Below are positions 34,312-43,007 of a DNA stretch of 64,000 bases, in pieces. The notes beneath the pieces were generated by a model. The model was not told where the DNA came from. It saw only the letters and a list, made by a program, of their open reading frames with translations, and ran no database searches. The DNA is taken from the NCBI RefSeq assembly GCF_027594865.1, contig NZ_CP089391.1, positions 930,001 through 994,000 of the forward strand. Direction: 5' to 3'. The position numbers and the translations under genes were made by a program. The first letter of the stretch is position 1. Each line of letters opens with the position of its first letter. This DNA is from Bradyrhizobium xenonodulans. Its GTDB lineage: Bacteria > Pseudomonadota > Alphaproteobacteria > Rhizobiales > Xanthobacteraceae.

Positions 34312-36126
34312 TTATTCGCCGTCGTGGTGCGACACGGTCTCCACGAAAGGTTCAGGCCGTGCCCGCCTCACGCCCAAAATCCCTTCCTCGATCGCCTTGA
34401 TCTGGAGCGCGAGGTATTTCGAATTGATCCGGCATTGCGCCAGGCTGCCGGCGATGAACCACAGGCCGGGCTGCTTCGTGCGCGCATACATGTTGCGCAG
34501 TTCGAAGCCGTCGCCAAAACCCCAGACCGGGCCGACGCGGTCGGCGACCGCATCGCCGAACAGCTTTCGCACCAGATATTCCTGTGGCTTGTAACCGGTG
34601 GAGAGCACGATGAGATCGGCTGGGACGATCGTGCCGTCCTTCATCCGCGCACCGTCGGCCGCAAAACTCTCGATGTGGTCGAACTGCCTGAGCTTGATCG
34701 CGCCTTCGACGATCAAATTGGAGCAGCCGACGTTGAAGTAATAGCCGCCGCCGCGGGTGAGGTATTTGAACTGCCAGCCGGTGCCGGCCTCGCCGAAGTC
34801 GAGCTTGAAGCCGACATTGCGCAGGCCGTCGAGCAGCTCCTTGTCGAACTCCTTTGACTGCTCCGTCAGCATCACATGGGTCTTCTTCGCCCGTGGCGTC
34901 GGCATCGAGGTTGCGATCAGATCGTTGTCCTCGAGCGTGCCCTCGTTGTAGGTCGCGTAGGCCAGCTGCGCCGACGGCTCGATATTGGTGACCAGCGTGG
35001 GCGAGCGCTGCACCAGCGTCACGCCGGCGCCGCTGGAATAAAGATCCTGCGCGATGTCGTGGCCGCTGTTGCCGGTGCCGATGACGATCGCACGCTTGCC
35101 GGTCCAGTTCTCGCCGTCCTCATAGCGGCTGGAATGCAATAGCGTTCCCTTAAAATTGTTCAGGGTCGGAATGTCAGGTACGTTGGCGATGCCGCTGACG
35201 CCGGTCCCCATCACCACATGACGCGGATGCATGGTGCGCTGGCTGCCGTCGGCGCGGCGCAGCGTCACCGTCCATCGTCTCGTCGCCTCGTCAAAGGCGC
35301 CGCCTTCGAACTCGGTGCCGGTCCAGAAATTCAGCTCCATCGCATCGACGTAAGCCTCGAACCAGTTGGCGAGCTTGTCCTTGGGGATATAGGTCGGCCA
35401 GCTCGGCGGGAACGGCATGTAGGGCATGTGATTGACCTGCACCTGGTTGTGCAGGGTCAGCGCATGATAGCGCTTGCGCCAATTGTCGCCGATCCGCGCC
35501 TCGCGATCGACGATCAGCGTGTCGACCTGCAACTGCTTCAACCGTGCTGCGATCGCGAGTCCTGCCTGGCCGCCGCCGACCACCAGCACGGCCGGATCAC
35601 GATCGGAATAGTCGCGCGAGGCGTTGCGCAGATCGAGCCAGTTCGGTCCGCGAAAATCGCGCGAATAGGCCTGCCCGCGCGGCCGCGAGGTGCCGAGCTG
35701 TTCCTCGAAGCCCTTGAGCTCGTCGAGCGCGGTGAGCAGCGTCCACGCCTTGAGACGGTCGCCGTCGGCGGCATCGGGAACGAGCCGGAGGATGCCGCTG
35801 CCGCGGCCGATCGCAGTTTCGAAACTGAAGATCGCTTCGATAATGTTGATACCTGCGCGTGTCACCCAGCGGGGCGCTGCGCGGTTGGGGGCGATCTTGA
35901 AATTGGCAGGCGCCGCTCTCAGCGCAAGCGTGGTCAGCTCCTGCGCGATCGTATCGCGGCCGGCGAGCGTTTGCAGGTTCCAGCTCAGTGCGAGCACATC
36001 GCGCCAAAAGCTGTCGGAGAGGAAGAGGCGGTCGAACGCGGCGGGATCGGGCATACCCAGCGTGCGCTCGAACTCGTCGAGCCAGGCCTGCGCGGAGGTA
36101 GCGATATCCTTCGTACGATCCAGCAT
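34312..36126 (-). CDS. Flavin-containing monooxygenase-like NAD(P)/FAD oxidoreductase
   Basis: Protein of 604 residues. The first 160 residues look like an NTF2/SnoaL-like alpha+beta domain. FAD Rossmann motif GGGQAGLAIA begins at residue 184, the NADPH Rossmann motif GTGNSGHDIA is near 350, and the flavin-monooxygenase region PPSWPTYIPKDKLANWFEAY lies between. Members of this group include class B monooxygenases that hydroxylate or do Baeyer-Villiger oxidations. It is in a minus-strand cluster with an acyl-CoA ligase, an SBP and an NMO-like gene. The substrate is unknown. Confidence 0.9.
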   Translation of the reverse strand: MLDRTKDIATSAQAWLDEFERTLGMPDPAAFDRLFLSDSFWRDVLALSWNLQTLAGRDTIAQELTTLALRAAPANFKIAPNRAAPRWVTRAGINIIEAIFSFETAIGRGSGILRLVPDAADGDRLKAWTLLTALDELKGFEEQLGTSRPRGQAYSRDFRGPNWLDLRNASRDYSDRDPAVLVVGGGQAGLAIAARLKQLQVDTLIVDREARIGDNWRKRYHALTLHNQVQVNHMPYMPFPPSWPTYIPKDKLANWFEAYVDAMELNFWTGTEFEGGAFDEATRRWTVTLRRADGSQRTMHPRHVVMGTGVSGIANVPDIPTLNNFKGTLLHSSRYEDGENWTGKRAIVIGTGNSGHDIAQDLYSSGAGVTLVQRSPTLVTNIEPSAQLAYATYNEGTLEDNDLIATSMPTPRAKKTHVMLTEQSKEFDKELLDGLRNVGFKLDFGEAGTGWQFKYLTRGGGYYFNVGCSNLIVEGAIKLRQFDHIESFAADGARMKDGTIVPADLIVLSTGYKPQEYLVRKLFGDAVADRVGPVWGFGDGFELRNMYARTKQPGLWFIAGSLAQCRINSKYLALQIKAIEEGILGVRRARPEPFVETVSHHDGE

Positions 36127-36203
36127 GCGCGACCTCGTGGCCGTCTTCGCGGCGTTTCCCTTGAAGGAGACGCTATACTGGATCAGGCCATGTCAAAAGC
36201 GCT

Positions 36204-37218
36204 TTACCCGAGCAGCGAGAGCATGTGGCCCTGCTCCGGCGGAATGCGCCCCTTCAGCGTGTCGAGATAGATTTGCCGCACGGCTTCCGGGCCGCGGCTC
36301 TCCACCACGGTCAGGCATGTCTCCAGCAGCGGTGCGAAGCCGGACCATGCCGCGCCAAAACGCTGCTCGATGCCGCCCGGACCCCAATCCTTGGAACGCT
36401 TGCGGATGTGGTCGGGCGCGAAGAACCAGCGCGGCTTCGCGCCGGGCAGGGCGCCTTCGTCGGCGTCGGTGGCGCGATGCGTCAAACCGACGCGCACCGA
36501 GCATGTCATCTGGTCGCGGACATGGTGATGCAGCTCGGCCCGCAATGACGACCTCGTCGTAGCAGCCGAGCGAGGTCACGAAGCCGGTATTGCCCGCCGA
36601 CGTCAGCCCGATCACCTTGCGGCCGCGCGTGTGCAGGAGATGCGCAAGCCCGAACGCGGTCTTGCTGGAAGCGCTGGAGAGCAGCACGCTGCGCGCGCCG
36701 AAATCGTCGTTCTCGGCGAGGAAGTCGTCGACCAGGAACGACAGCATGAACAGCGGCCGCAGCAGCGCCTGATAGTCGCCCTGCTTGCCGGCATAGGCCG
36801 GATCTCCACCGATGCGCGCATAGGCGTTGTAGACCGGCGCGACGCCCTGCCGGTGTGCGGCACCATCGCGCAAGCCCCGCTTGCCGACGTCGGCGGCCTC
36901 GATGACCAGATGCGTCGCCATCGGGAAATAGCCGAACAGTCGCTCGCCGACGGCGACGCCGGGATGTTTCGAGGCGATCACCTCGCCAAAGCCCCACACC
37001 GGGATGTTGCCGAAGCCCTGCGGCGCCGGAAAGATCTGCCAGTATTTCAGCTCGTCGCCCATCACGGCGTAGGTGATGTTGTTGGCGGTGAACGCGAAGC
37101 GGTCGACTTTCACGAGTAGCGCATCCGCGGGCAGCGCGGCCGGGTCTGGGACTACGGTCTCAATCAGCTTGCACTGCTCGAGATCGTTGCGGGCAACGAC
37201 GAAGTCGGTCGATGTCAT
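36204..37218 (-). pseudogene. DUF2855 family gene broken by an internal frameshifting deletion
   Basis: The first 224 codons from the ATG at 37218 read as a DUF2855 protein (MTSTDFVVARNDLEQCKLIE ... LGCYDEVV). At about 36546 the homology jumps to another frame, where RAELHHHVRDQMTCSVRVGLTHRA continues to the normal C-terminus at 36204. The joined length (1,015 bases) is not a multiple of three, and the stretch that normally links CYDEVV to LRAELH (with VDMAG in the family) is missing, so roughly 75 bases seem deleted. Unless this is a sequencing error the protein is truncated. It lies between the ligase and the monooxygenase genes on the same strand. Confidence 0.8.
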
Positions 37219-37313
37219 GGTGAAGGCCTCGGCTTTTTCCGTGCCGCTATCTTCTCTTTCACCCGTGAGCCCTTTGCAACAGCAACATTGTTTGAAACGC
37301 TGTTCGCGCCGCG

Positions 37314-38840
37314 CTAGGTGTCGCCCGTACCCTTGCCGGCCCAATAGGGATCGCGCAGCTTGCGCTTGAAGATCTTTCCGGTCGCCTCGCGGGGCAGGGC
37401 GTCCATGAACTGGATGTCCTTCGGCACTTTGAAGTTGGCCAATCGCTCGCGTAGCCATGCCTGCACGGCCGCGGCGGAGAGTTGCGCGCCCGTGTCCGGT
37501 TCGATGCAGGCGCACAGCCGCTCGCCAAATTCTGCGTCGGGAATGCCGAACACGGCGCAATCGCGCACGCCGGGCAGTGCGATCAGCACGTTCTCGATCT
37601 CGGCGGGATAGATGTTGACGCCGCCCGAGATCACCATGTCGCGTTTGCGGTCGCACAGGAACAGATAACCGTCCGCGTCGAGATAGCCGACGTCGCCGAC
37701 GCTGACGAGGCCGTCGCGGCCTGCTTCGGCGCGGGCCTGCGCCTTGCCGTGATAGTCGAAGTCGGGCACGGCCGTCTGGCGCATGTAGATCTCGCCGACC
37801 TCGCCAGCGCCGCAGAGGCTGCCGTCGTCGCGGAAGATCTTGACGATGCCGCCTTCGATGGCGCGGCCGACGGTGCCGGGCTTCTTCAGCGCCTCTTCGG
37901 CGGAGTGCCACACCGGGATCCCGGTCTCGGTCGAGCCGAAATACTCGTTGATGACCGGTCCCCACCATTCGATCATGGCGCGCTTGATCTCGGGCGGGCA
38001 GGGCGCGGCGCCATGCACGACGAAACGCAGTGACGAGAGGTCATAGCGATTTCTGATCGCCTCGGGCAGCCGCAGCAGCCGCACGAACATGGTCGGCACC
38101 ATGTGGATGTGGGTGACGCGGTGGCGCTCGATCAGCGCAAGCAGTTCCTCGGCGTCGAACCGCGCCTGGAGAACGATGGTGCAGCCGCTGCGGAATGCCA
38201 ACATGCCGTAGGAGTGCGGCGCCGAGTGATACATCGGGCCGTTGATCAGCACGACCTGATTGTCCCGTGGCTTGATGCCATAGGCGATCGCGCCCACGCG
38301 CTCGGAGGCGGCTGCCTGCTCCGGCTGCATCGGCATGCGCCGCACGCCCTTCGGCATGCCCGTGGTCCCCGAGGTGTAGATCATCGCCGCGGCGCGACGC
38401 GGTGGCTCCTGGGTTTCCGCATGGCCGTCGCGCCAGCGGTCCCAATCGGTCAGCTCCGCCGGGACCGCGGCCATATCAGAAGGAATTGCGAAGGTCGCCG
38501 CGAGTTCGGGCGGTGTCGTGACGACGAGAAGGCGGACGTCCGCCGGCAGGCCGGAGCGGATCTGCGGCAGCAGATCGGCATGACAGACCAGGATCTTCGC
38601 GCCGCTGTCGGTCAGGATGTAGCGGACCTCATCGGCCTTCAGGTGCCAGTTGATCGGCACCACCGGACTACCCAGCGCGGCAGACGCGGCAACCACCTCG
38701 AACAGCGCAAAATCGTTGCGCAGCATCATGGCGACCGGAACACCTTCGGCGAGGCCTAGCGTACGAAGCCCGCTTGCCGCCCGCCTGATGCGGGCCTGGA
38801 TCTCGGCATAGCTGATCCGGCGTTCGCCGCTGATGATCAT
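37314..38840 (-). CDS. AMP-dependent acyl-CoA synthetase/ligase
   Basis: Protein of 508 residues. P-loop MIYTSGTTGMPKG near 155-167, YFGSTETG near 295, VGDVGYLDADGYLFLCDRKRDM hinge, and the C-terminal catalytic Lys in REATGKIFKRKLRD. It resembles ligases for bile-acid-like, fatty or aromatic acids. It is a distant paralogue of the ligase at 33-1595. It lies 24 bp after the binding-protein gene and belongs to the minus-strand cluster 33.3-41.1 kb. The likely job is CoA activation of the compound imported and oxidised by the neighbours. Confidence 0.92.
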   Translation of the reverse strand: MIISGERRISYAEIQARIRRAASGLRTLGLAEGVPVAMMLRNDFALFEVVAASAALGSPVVPINWHLKADEVRYILTDSGAKILVCHADLLPQIRSGLPADVRLLVVTTPPELAATFAIPSDMAAVPAELTDWDRWRDGHAETQEPPRRAAAMIYTSGTTGMPKGVRRMPMQPEQAAASERVGAIAYGIKPRDNQVVLINGPMYHSAPHSYGMLAFRSGCTIVLQARFDAEELLALIERHRVTHIHMVPTMFVRLLRLPEAIRNRYDLSSLRFVVHGAAPCPPEIKRAMIEWWGPVINEYFGSTETGIPVWHSAEEALKKPGTVGRAIEGGIVKIFRDDGSLCGAGEVGEIYMRQTAVPDFDYHGKAQARAEAGRDGLVSVGDVGYLDADGYLFLCDRKRDMVISGGVNIYPAEIENVLIALPGVRDCAVFGIPDAEFGERLCACIEPDTGAQLSAAAVQAWLRERLANFKVPKDIQFMDALPREATGKIFKRKLRDPYWAGKGTGDT

Positions 38841-38864
38841 GGCGTATCCTTCCCTTGGTCGAGC

Positions 38865-40049
38865 CTAGCGATCATCCAGCACGTCGCCAAAGCCCACCCA
38901 GCTCTTGCCGTTGAAGCGCCGGAGCTGAAGCTGCTGGAACGGCAGATAGTCGTCGGGGCCGGTGGTAACGGACATGCCCGGCAGCAGCAGCGGCAGCTTC
39001 ACCTCCTTGAGCGAGGCCGCCTGGCGCATGATGCTGTCGCGGCTGAAATCGTCCTTGCATGCTTTCAACACGGTCATCAGCAGCGTCGCGTAATGGTAGC
39101 CGGCCGCGTAGTTGGAGTTGGAGAGGTCCGCGGTCGGCATGTATTGCTTCATGAAGGCGAAATACTCCTTCACGCCGGGGTCGTCGGCCCATTGCGGGTC
39201 CATCGTGTCCTTCTGGTTGCTCGACGAGATCAGACCGACCGAATTGTCGAGCCCGGCCGGCTCGAGGAACGAGATCGACGACGCCGAGGTTGGCACGAAG
39301 AACAGGTCGGGCTTCCAGCCGATCTCGGCCACGCCCTTCACCATCTGCGAGGTGAACTTGCCGAGCACGACGCCGAACAGCACGTCGGCACCTGATGCCT
39401 TCAGGGTCGAGAGCTGCGAGCTGATCGTCGGTGCGCTGGTCTCGTAGGTCTGCTCCGCGATGATCATGCTCGCGGCCTTGTCGCCGAGTGCGCGCTTGAA
39501 GCCGGCGACATAGTCGCGGCCGAAATCGTCGTTCTGGGACAGGATGGCGATCTTTGCGCCGGGTTTGGTGCGCAGCACGTGCTTGGCATAGACCACGCCT
39601 TCGGACTCGTAGGCCGCCATGCCCGGCATGGTCCACGGATATTTTTGCGGATCGGCCCATTTCGTCGCGCCCGAGAGCACGAAGAGTTGTGGCACCTTCT
39701 TGCCGTTGAGGTAGCGCTGCACGGCGCTGTTGGTGGCAGTGCCGAGCGAGCCGAACATCATCAGGACCTCGTCCTGCTCCACCAGCTTGCGGGTCTGCTC
39801 GACCGTCTTCGGCGGCGAGTAGGCGTCATCAAGCGTGATGAACTTGACCTTGCGGCCCTTGATGCCGCCTTCGGCATTGACCTTCTCGAAGAACGCTTCC
39901 TGCGTCCGTCCGATCGCGCCGAAGCCGGAGGCCGGACCGCTATAGGGCAGGGTCTGCCCGATGCGGATCTCGTCGCTGCCTTCGGCATGGACGGTCCCTG
40001 CGGCGAGCGTCAGCAACGACATGCCGATCAGTGCGGCTGCCAGCTTCAT
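38865..40049 (-). CDS. Branched-chain amino acid-type ABC transporter substrate-binding protein
   Basis: Protein of 394 residues. Sec signal MKLAAALIGMSLLTLAAGTVHA, then IRIGQTLPYSGPASGFGAIG, the opening of the periplasmic binding family of Leu/Ile/Val transporters, and AILSQNDDFGRDYVAGFKRAL. No permease or ATPase genes accompany it, so it either uses a transporter encoded elsewhere or serves as a sensor-type binding protein. In rhizobia such orphan binding proteins often sit in aromatic-acid or acyl-CoA clusters, as here. Confidence 0.92.
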   Translation of the reverse strand: MKLAAALIGMSLLTLAAGTVHAEGSDEIRIGQTLPYSGPASGFGAIGRTQEAFFEKVNAEGGIKGRKVKFITLDDAYSPPKTVEQTRKLVEQDEVLMMFGSLGTATNSAVQRYLNGKKVPQLFVLSGATKWADPQKYPWTMPGMAAYESEGVVYAKHVLRTKPGAKIAILSQNDDFGRDYVAGFKRALGDKAASMIIAEQTYETSAPTISSQLSTLKASGADVLFGVVLGKFTSQMVKGVAEIGWKPDLFFVPTSASSISFLEPAGLDNSVGLISSSNQKDTMDPQWADDPGVKEYFAFMKQYMPTADLSNSNYAAGYHYATLLMTVLKACKDDFSRDSIMRQAASLKEVKLPLLLPGMSVTTGPDDYLPFQQLQLRRFNGKSWVGFGDVLDDR

Positions 40050-40083
40050 GATGTCCTCCCGTTTGTCTTGTCAGTTCGAAACG

Positions 40084-41058
40084 TCAGGCGCTGGCACGCA
40101 TGAGGAAATCCTGCCGCGCCTGATCGAACTCCACCTTCATCCGGCCGACCAGCTCTGCAACCGGAGGCGCATCCACGATCTGGCCGATGCCCTGGCCCGA
40201 TCCCCAGATGTCGCGCCACGCCTTGGATTTCATGTTGCCGCCGGAGCCGAAATTCATCTTCGATTTGTCGGCGATGGGGAGATTGTCCGGATCGAGCCCG
40301 GCCGCGGCGATCGAGGGGCCGAGATAATTGCCGTGCACGCCGGTGAACAAATTGGTGTAGACGATGTCGTGCGCGGCGTGCTGCGTCAGCGCCGACTTGT
40401 AGGCCTCGTCGGCGTTGGCTTCCTGCGTCGCGATGAAGCGGGTACCCATATAGGCGAGGTCGGCGCCCAGCGTCAGCGCGGAGGCGATGCCAAAACCGTC
40501 GCTGATTGCGCCCGACAGCAGGATCGCGCCATCGAACCATTGCTTGACCTCGCGCACCAGCGCGAAGGGCGACAGCATGCCGGCATGTCCGCCTGCGCCG
40601 GCGCAGACCAGGATCAGGCCATCAACGCCCTGCTCGGCGGCTTTGCGCGCATGCTTGACGTTGATGACGTCGTGAAACACCAGCCCGCCATAGGAATGCG
40701 CGGCCTCGACGATCTCGGCCGGAGGCCGCAGCGAGGTGATGATGATGGGCGCCTTGTGCTTCACACAGGTCTCCATGTCCTTCATCAGCCGGTCGTTGGA
40801 GGCGTGGCAGATCTGGTTGACGGCGTAGGGCGCGACCTTTTTGCCGGGATTGCGCGACTTGTATTCGCCGAGCTCGTCCTCGATGCGGCTCAGCCACTCG
40901 TCGAGCTTCTCGACTGGACGGGCATTGAGCGCGGGGAACGAGCCGACGACACCGGCCTTGCACTGGGCGATCACCAGCTCCGGTCCAGAGACTATGAAGA
41001 GCGGCGAGCCGACGACGGGCAGCTCCAGATTGTTCCTGAGCAGGGCGGGCAGTGCCAT
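40084..41058 (-). CDS. Nitronate monooxygenase-like flavoprotein (NMO/2-nitropropane dioxygenase family)
   Basis: About 324 residues. Same core motifs as its paralogue at 1719: LPVVGSPLFIVSGPELVIAQ, AGVVGSFPALN, VCAGAGGHAGMLSP, and GADLAYMGTRFIAT. AGGAGG precedes the ATG at 41058; an in-frame start 19 codons upstream is rejected. It is the first gene of the minus-strand cluster and divergent from a LysR regulator, with two dyads in the 180-bp gap, so it is the probable target of that regulator. Confidence 0.9.
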   Translation of the reverse strand: MALPALLRNNLELPVVGSPLFIVSGPELVIAQCKAGVVGSFPALNARPVEKLDEWLSRIEDELGEYKSRNPGKKVAPYAVNQICHASNDRLMKDMETCVKHKAPIIITSLRPPAEIVEAAHSYGGLVFHDVINVKHARKAAEQGVDGLILVCAGAGGHAGMLSPFALVREVKQWFDGAILLSGAISDGFGIASALTLGADLAYMGTRFIATQEANADEAYKSALTQHAAHDIVYTNLFTGVHGNYLGPSIAAAGLDPDNLPIADKSKMNFGSGGNMKSKAWRDIWGSGQGIGQIVDAPPVAELVGRMKVEFDQARQDFLMRASA

Positions 41059-41192
41059 CCGATCCTCCTGACAACGCGCGTCGACAGCCTGCCGGCCGAT
41101 TGTGAGCGCTTCCATGTCGATTGTCGCGCCGGCGGGTATCCGCCGCGTGCGCCTTTGATTCCACTATAGGGTTGGACGGCAGGCCGCGGATC

Positions 41193-41206
41193 GTTCAATA
41201 TTGAAC
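41193..41206. promoter_or_regulatory. Putative LysR-regulator site 1 (GTTCAATATTGAAC)
   Basis: Perfect 14-base palindrome, 33 bp before the LysR gene start and 135 bp before the divergent NMO gene start. Matches the LysR-type T-N11-A dyad pattern. Confidence 0.65.
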
Positions 41207-41214
41207 ATACCCAT

Positions 41215-41228
41215 ATTCAGCTTTGAAC
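41215..41228. promoter_or_regulatory. Putative LysR-regulator site 2 (ATTCAGCTTTGAAC)
   Basis: Imperfect copy of site 1 with the TTCA...TGAA arms kept; centres are 22 bp apart, two helical turns, as expected for a LysR tetramer. It overlaps the region just before the LysR ribosome site, which fits autorepression. Confidence 0.5.
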
Positions 41229-41238
41229 GGAGGCGGCG

Positions 41239-42126
41239 GTGGATTGGGATCTCTGCAGGACCTTCGTTGCGGTGGCCGACACCGGCAGCTTCACCGCGGC
41301 GGCGCGGCGTCTGCACGCCAGCCATCCGACCGTCAGCCGCAAGATTGCGGCGCTGGAGACGCAACTCGGCACCAAGCTGCTGGCGCGGGGCGCGGACGGA
41401 TTCGTGCTCACCGCCGACGGCCGGACCCTGCGCGAACACGCGGAGGCGATGGCGGTCGCAGCACTCCGGGCCGAGGCCGCTGTCGGCGCCGGCGGGCGCA
41501 AGGCGCGCGGCACGGTCAAGCTGTCGATCGGAGCGACGCTGGCTTCACACTGGCTGATGCCGCGGCTGCGGTCCTTTCTGGGCGCGCATGATCACATCCG
41601 GCTGGAGATCATCACCCACCCGTTCCCGGCCAGCGTGCGGCGCCGGGAGGCCGACGTCGTGCTACGGCCGGTCGACAGTGGCGAGGAAAACCTGGTCGGC
41701 CGCAAGGTCGGCCGTCTCGGCACCGGCTTCTATGCCTCGCGTGACTATGCCGCCGGCCGGCCCCTGCCGGAGCGGAGTGGCGAGTGGAAGGGGCACAGCG
41801 TCATCGGCTTCGCCGATCAGGGTTCCAATGCACAGCTGGCGCGCTGGAGCGATACGATCACGCGTCAGGGCACCATGGTGATGCGCTGTTCCTCGCAGGG
41901 CGACATGCTGGCGGCGGTGCGCGCGGGAATCGGAATCTCCGCGCTGTCCTGCTTCGTCGCGGAAAGCTATCCGGACCTCGTGCGCGTCGCGCCGCAGAAG
42001 CTGGTCAGCGTCGCCGATCTCTGGCTGCTGGCCCATCCCGATCTGGTCGAGTTGTCCGCGGTGCGGGCCGTGGTCGACTTCGTGGCCGAATGCGCCCGCG
42101 CCGACCGCGAGCGGCTGCGGGGCTAG
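41239..42126 (+). CDS. LysR-family transcriptional regulator
   Basis: Protein of 295 residues. The N-terminal winged helix shows TFVAVADTGSFTAAARRLHASHPTVSRKIAALE, with the remainder an effector-binding domain. The GTG start is preceded by GGAGG. It is divergent from the NMO-like gene that leads the catabolic cluster and likely activates it on sensing a pathway compound. Its 3' end overlaps the AlkA-type gene by four bases on the opposite strand. Confidence 0.92.
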   Translation: MDWDLCRTFVAVADTGSFTAAARRLHASHPTVSRKIAALETQLGTKLLARGADGFVLTADGRTLREHAEAMAVAALRAEAAVGAGGRKARGTVKLSIGATLASHWLMPRLRSFLGAHDHIRLEIITHPFPASVRRREADVVLRPVDSGEENLVGRKVGRLGTGFYASRDYAAGRPLPERSGEWKGHSVIGFADQGSNAQLARWSDTITRQGTMVMRCSSQGDMLAAVRAGIGISALSCFVAESYPDLVRVAPQKLVSVADLWLLAHPDLVELSAVRAVVDFVAECARADRERLRG

Positions 42127-42776
42127 GGCTGGTTGCCGATGACGCCTTCGCGCTTCTTGATCACGCGATAATAGCTCCACCACAGATGCGCGGCTGCGCC
42201 GCGCAGCGGTCGCCATGGCTCGGCCAGAGGCGCCATCTGCTTTTCCGTCGGCCGCGCCTGGAGCCCCAGGCCAACCTTGATCCCCTCCTGCACGGCGATG
42301 TCGCCGGCCGGCCAGGCATCGCCATGCCCGAGGCAGAACAGGAGATAGACGTCTGCGGTCCACGGCCCGATGCCGGGCAGCGAAATCAGCGTGTGATGCG
42401 CGGCTTCGGCGTCTTCCTCCGCGAGCACGTCGAGGTTCAGCCGCTGTGCATTGATCTCGCGCGCGAGATGCTTCAGCGTCTTGATCTTGGCGGCGGACAG
42501 GCCGAGCCGCCCCAGCCGGTCGGTGCGGGCGCGGCGCACCGCGTCATGGTCGAACGGATCGAACGCCGCCGACAGCCGCCCCCAGATCGCCGCGGCGCTG
42601 GCCGTCGAGAGCTGCTGACCGCAAACGATGTGCGCCAGCCCCGCAAAGCCCGGCTCGCGCCGCCGCAACGCGGGCATGCCGGCGATCTCGAGCACGGGCT
42701 TGAGGCGCGGATCGCGCTTGACCAGCGCGTGGACGGCCTCTTCGAGATCGGACTGGGTTTCGAGGTGGATGGTCAT
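42123..42776 (-). CDS. DNA-3-methyladenine glycosylase II-like protein (HhH-GPD family)
   Basis: Protein of 217 residues. The helix-hairpin-helix is LISLPGIGPWTADVYLLF and the catalytic Asp lies in WPAGDIAVQEG, the AlkA pattern. It removes alkylated purines to start base excision repair. Shorter than E. coli AlkA because the N-terminal beta domain is absent, as in many alphaproteobacterial members. The start at 42776 opens the family N-terminus; an upstream in-frame ATG is rejected. No Ada-like regulator is nearby. Confidence 0.9.
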   Translation of the reverse strand: MTIHLETQSDLEEAVHALVKRDPRLKPVLEIAGMPALRRREPGFAGLAHIVCGQQLSTASAAAIWGRLSAAFDPFDHDAVRRARTDRLGRLGLSAAKIKTLKHLAREINAQRLNLDVLAEEDAEAAHHTLISLPGIGPWTADVYLLFCLGHGDAWPAGDIAVQEGIKVGLGLQARPTEKQMAPLAEPWRPLRGAAAHLWWSYYRVIKKREGVIGNQP

Positions 42777-43007
42777 ATGGCTCCGCAAACTCTCTCCGGC
42801 GTCATGGCCGGGCTCGACCCGACCATCCACGTCTATTTAACCGCGCATCATTGTTAGCATGAGCGGCGGCCGTCGCATCTGCTCGTGCCTGTGATCTTGA
42901 CATCGTTGGCTTGTGGCAATGAAGAACGTGGATGGCCGGGACATAGGCGAGCGAAAGCGACGCCGTCCCTTCGGACTGCTATGCCCGGCCATGACGAGAT
43001 CCTTCGT

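Noticed and set aside
37219..37968. Upstream extension of the DUF2855 frame
   Set aside because: It runs antisense-free but through the end of the ligase gene in another frame; the ATG at 37218 begins the family N-terminus.
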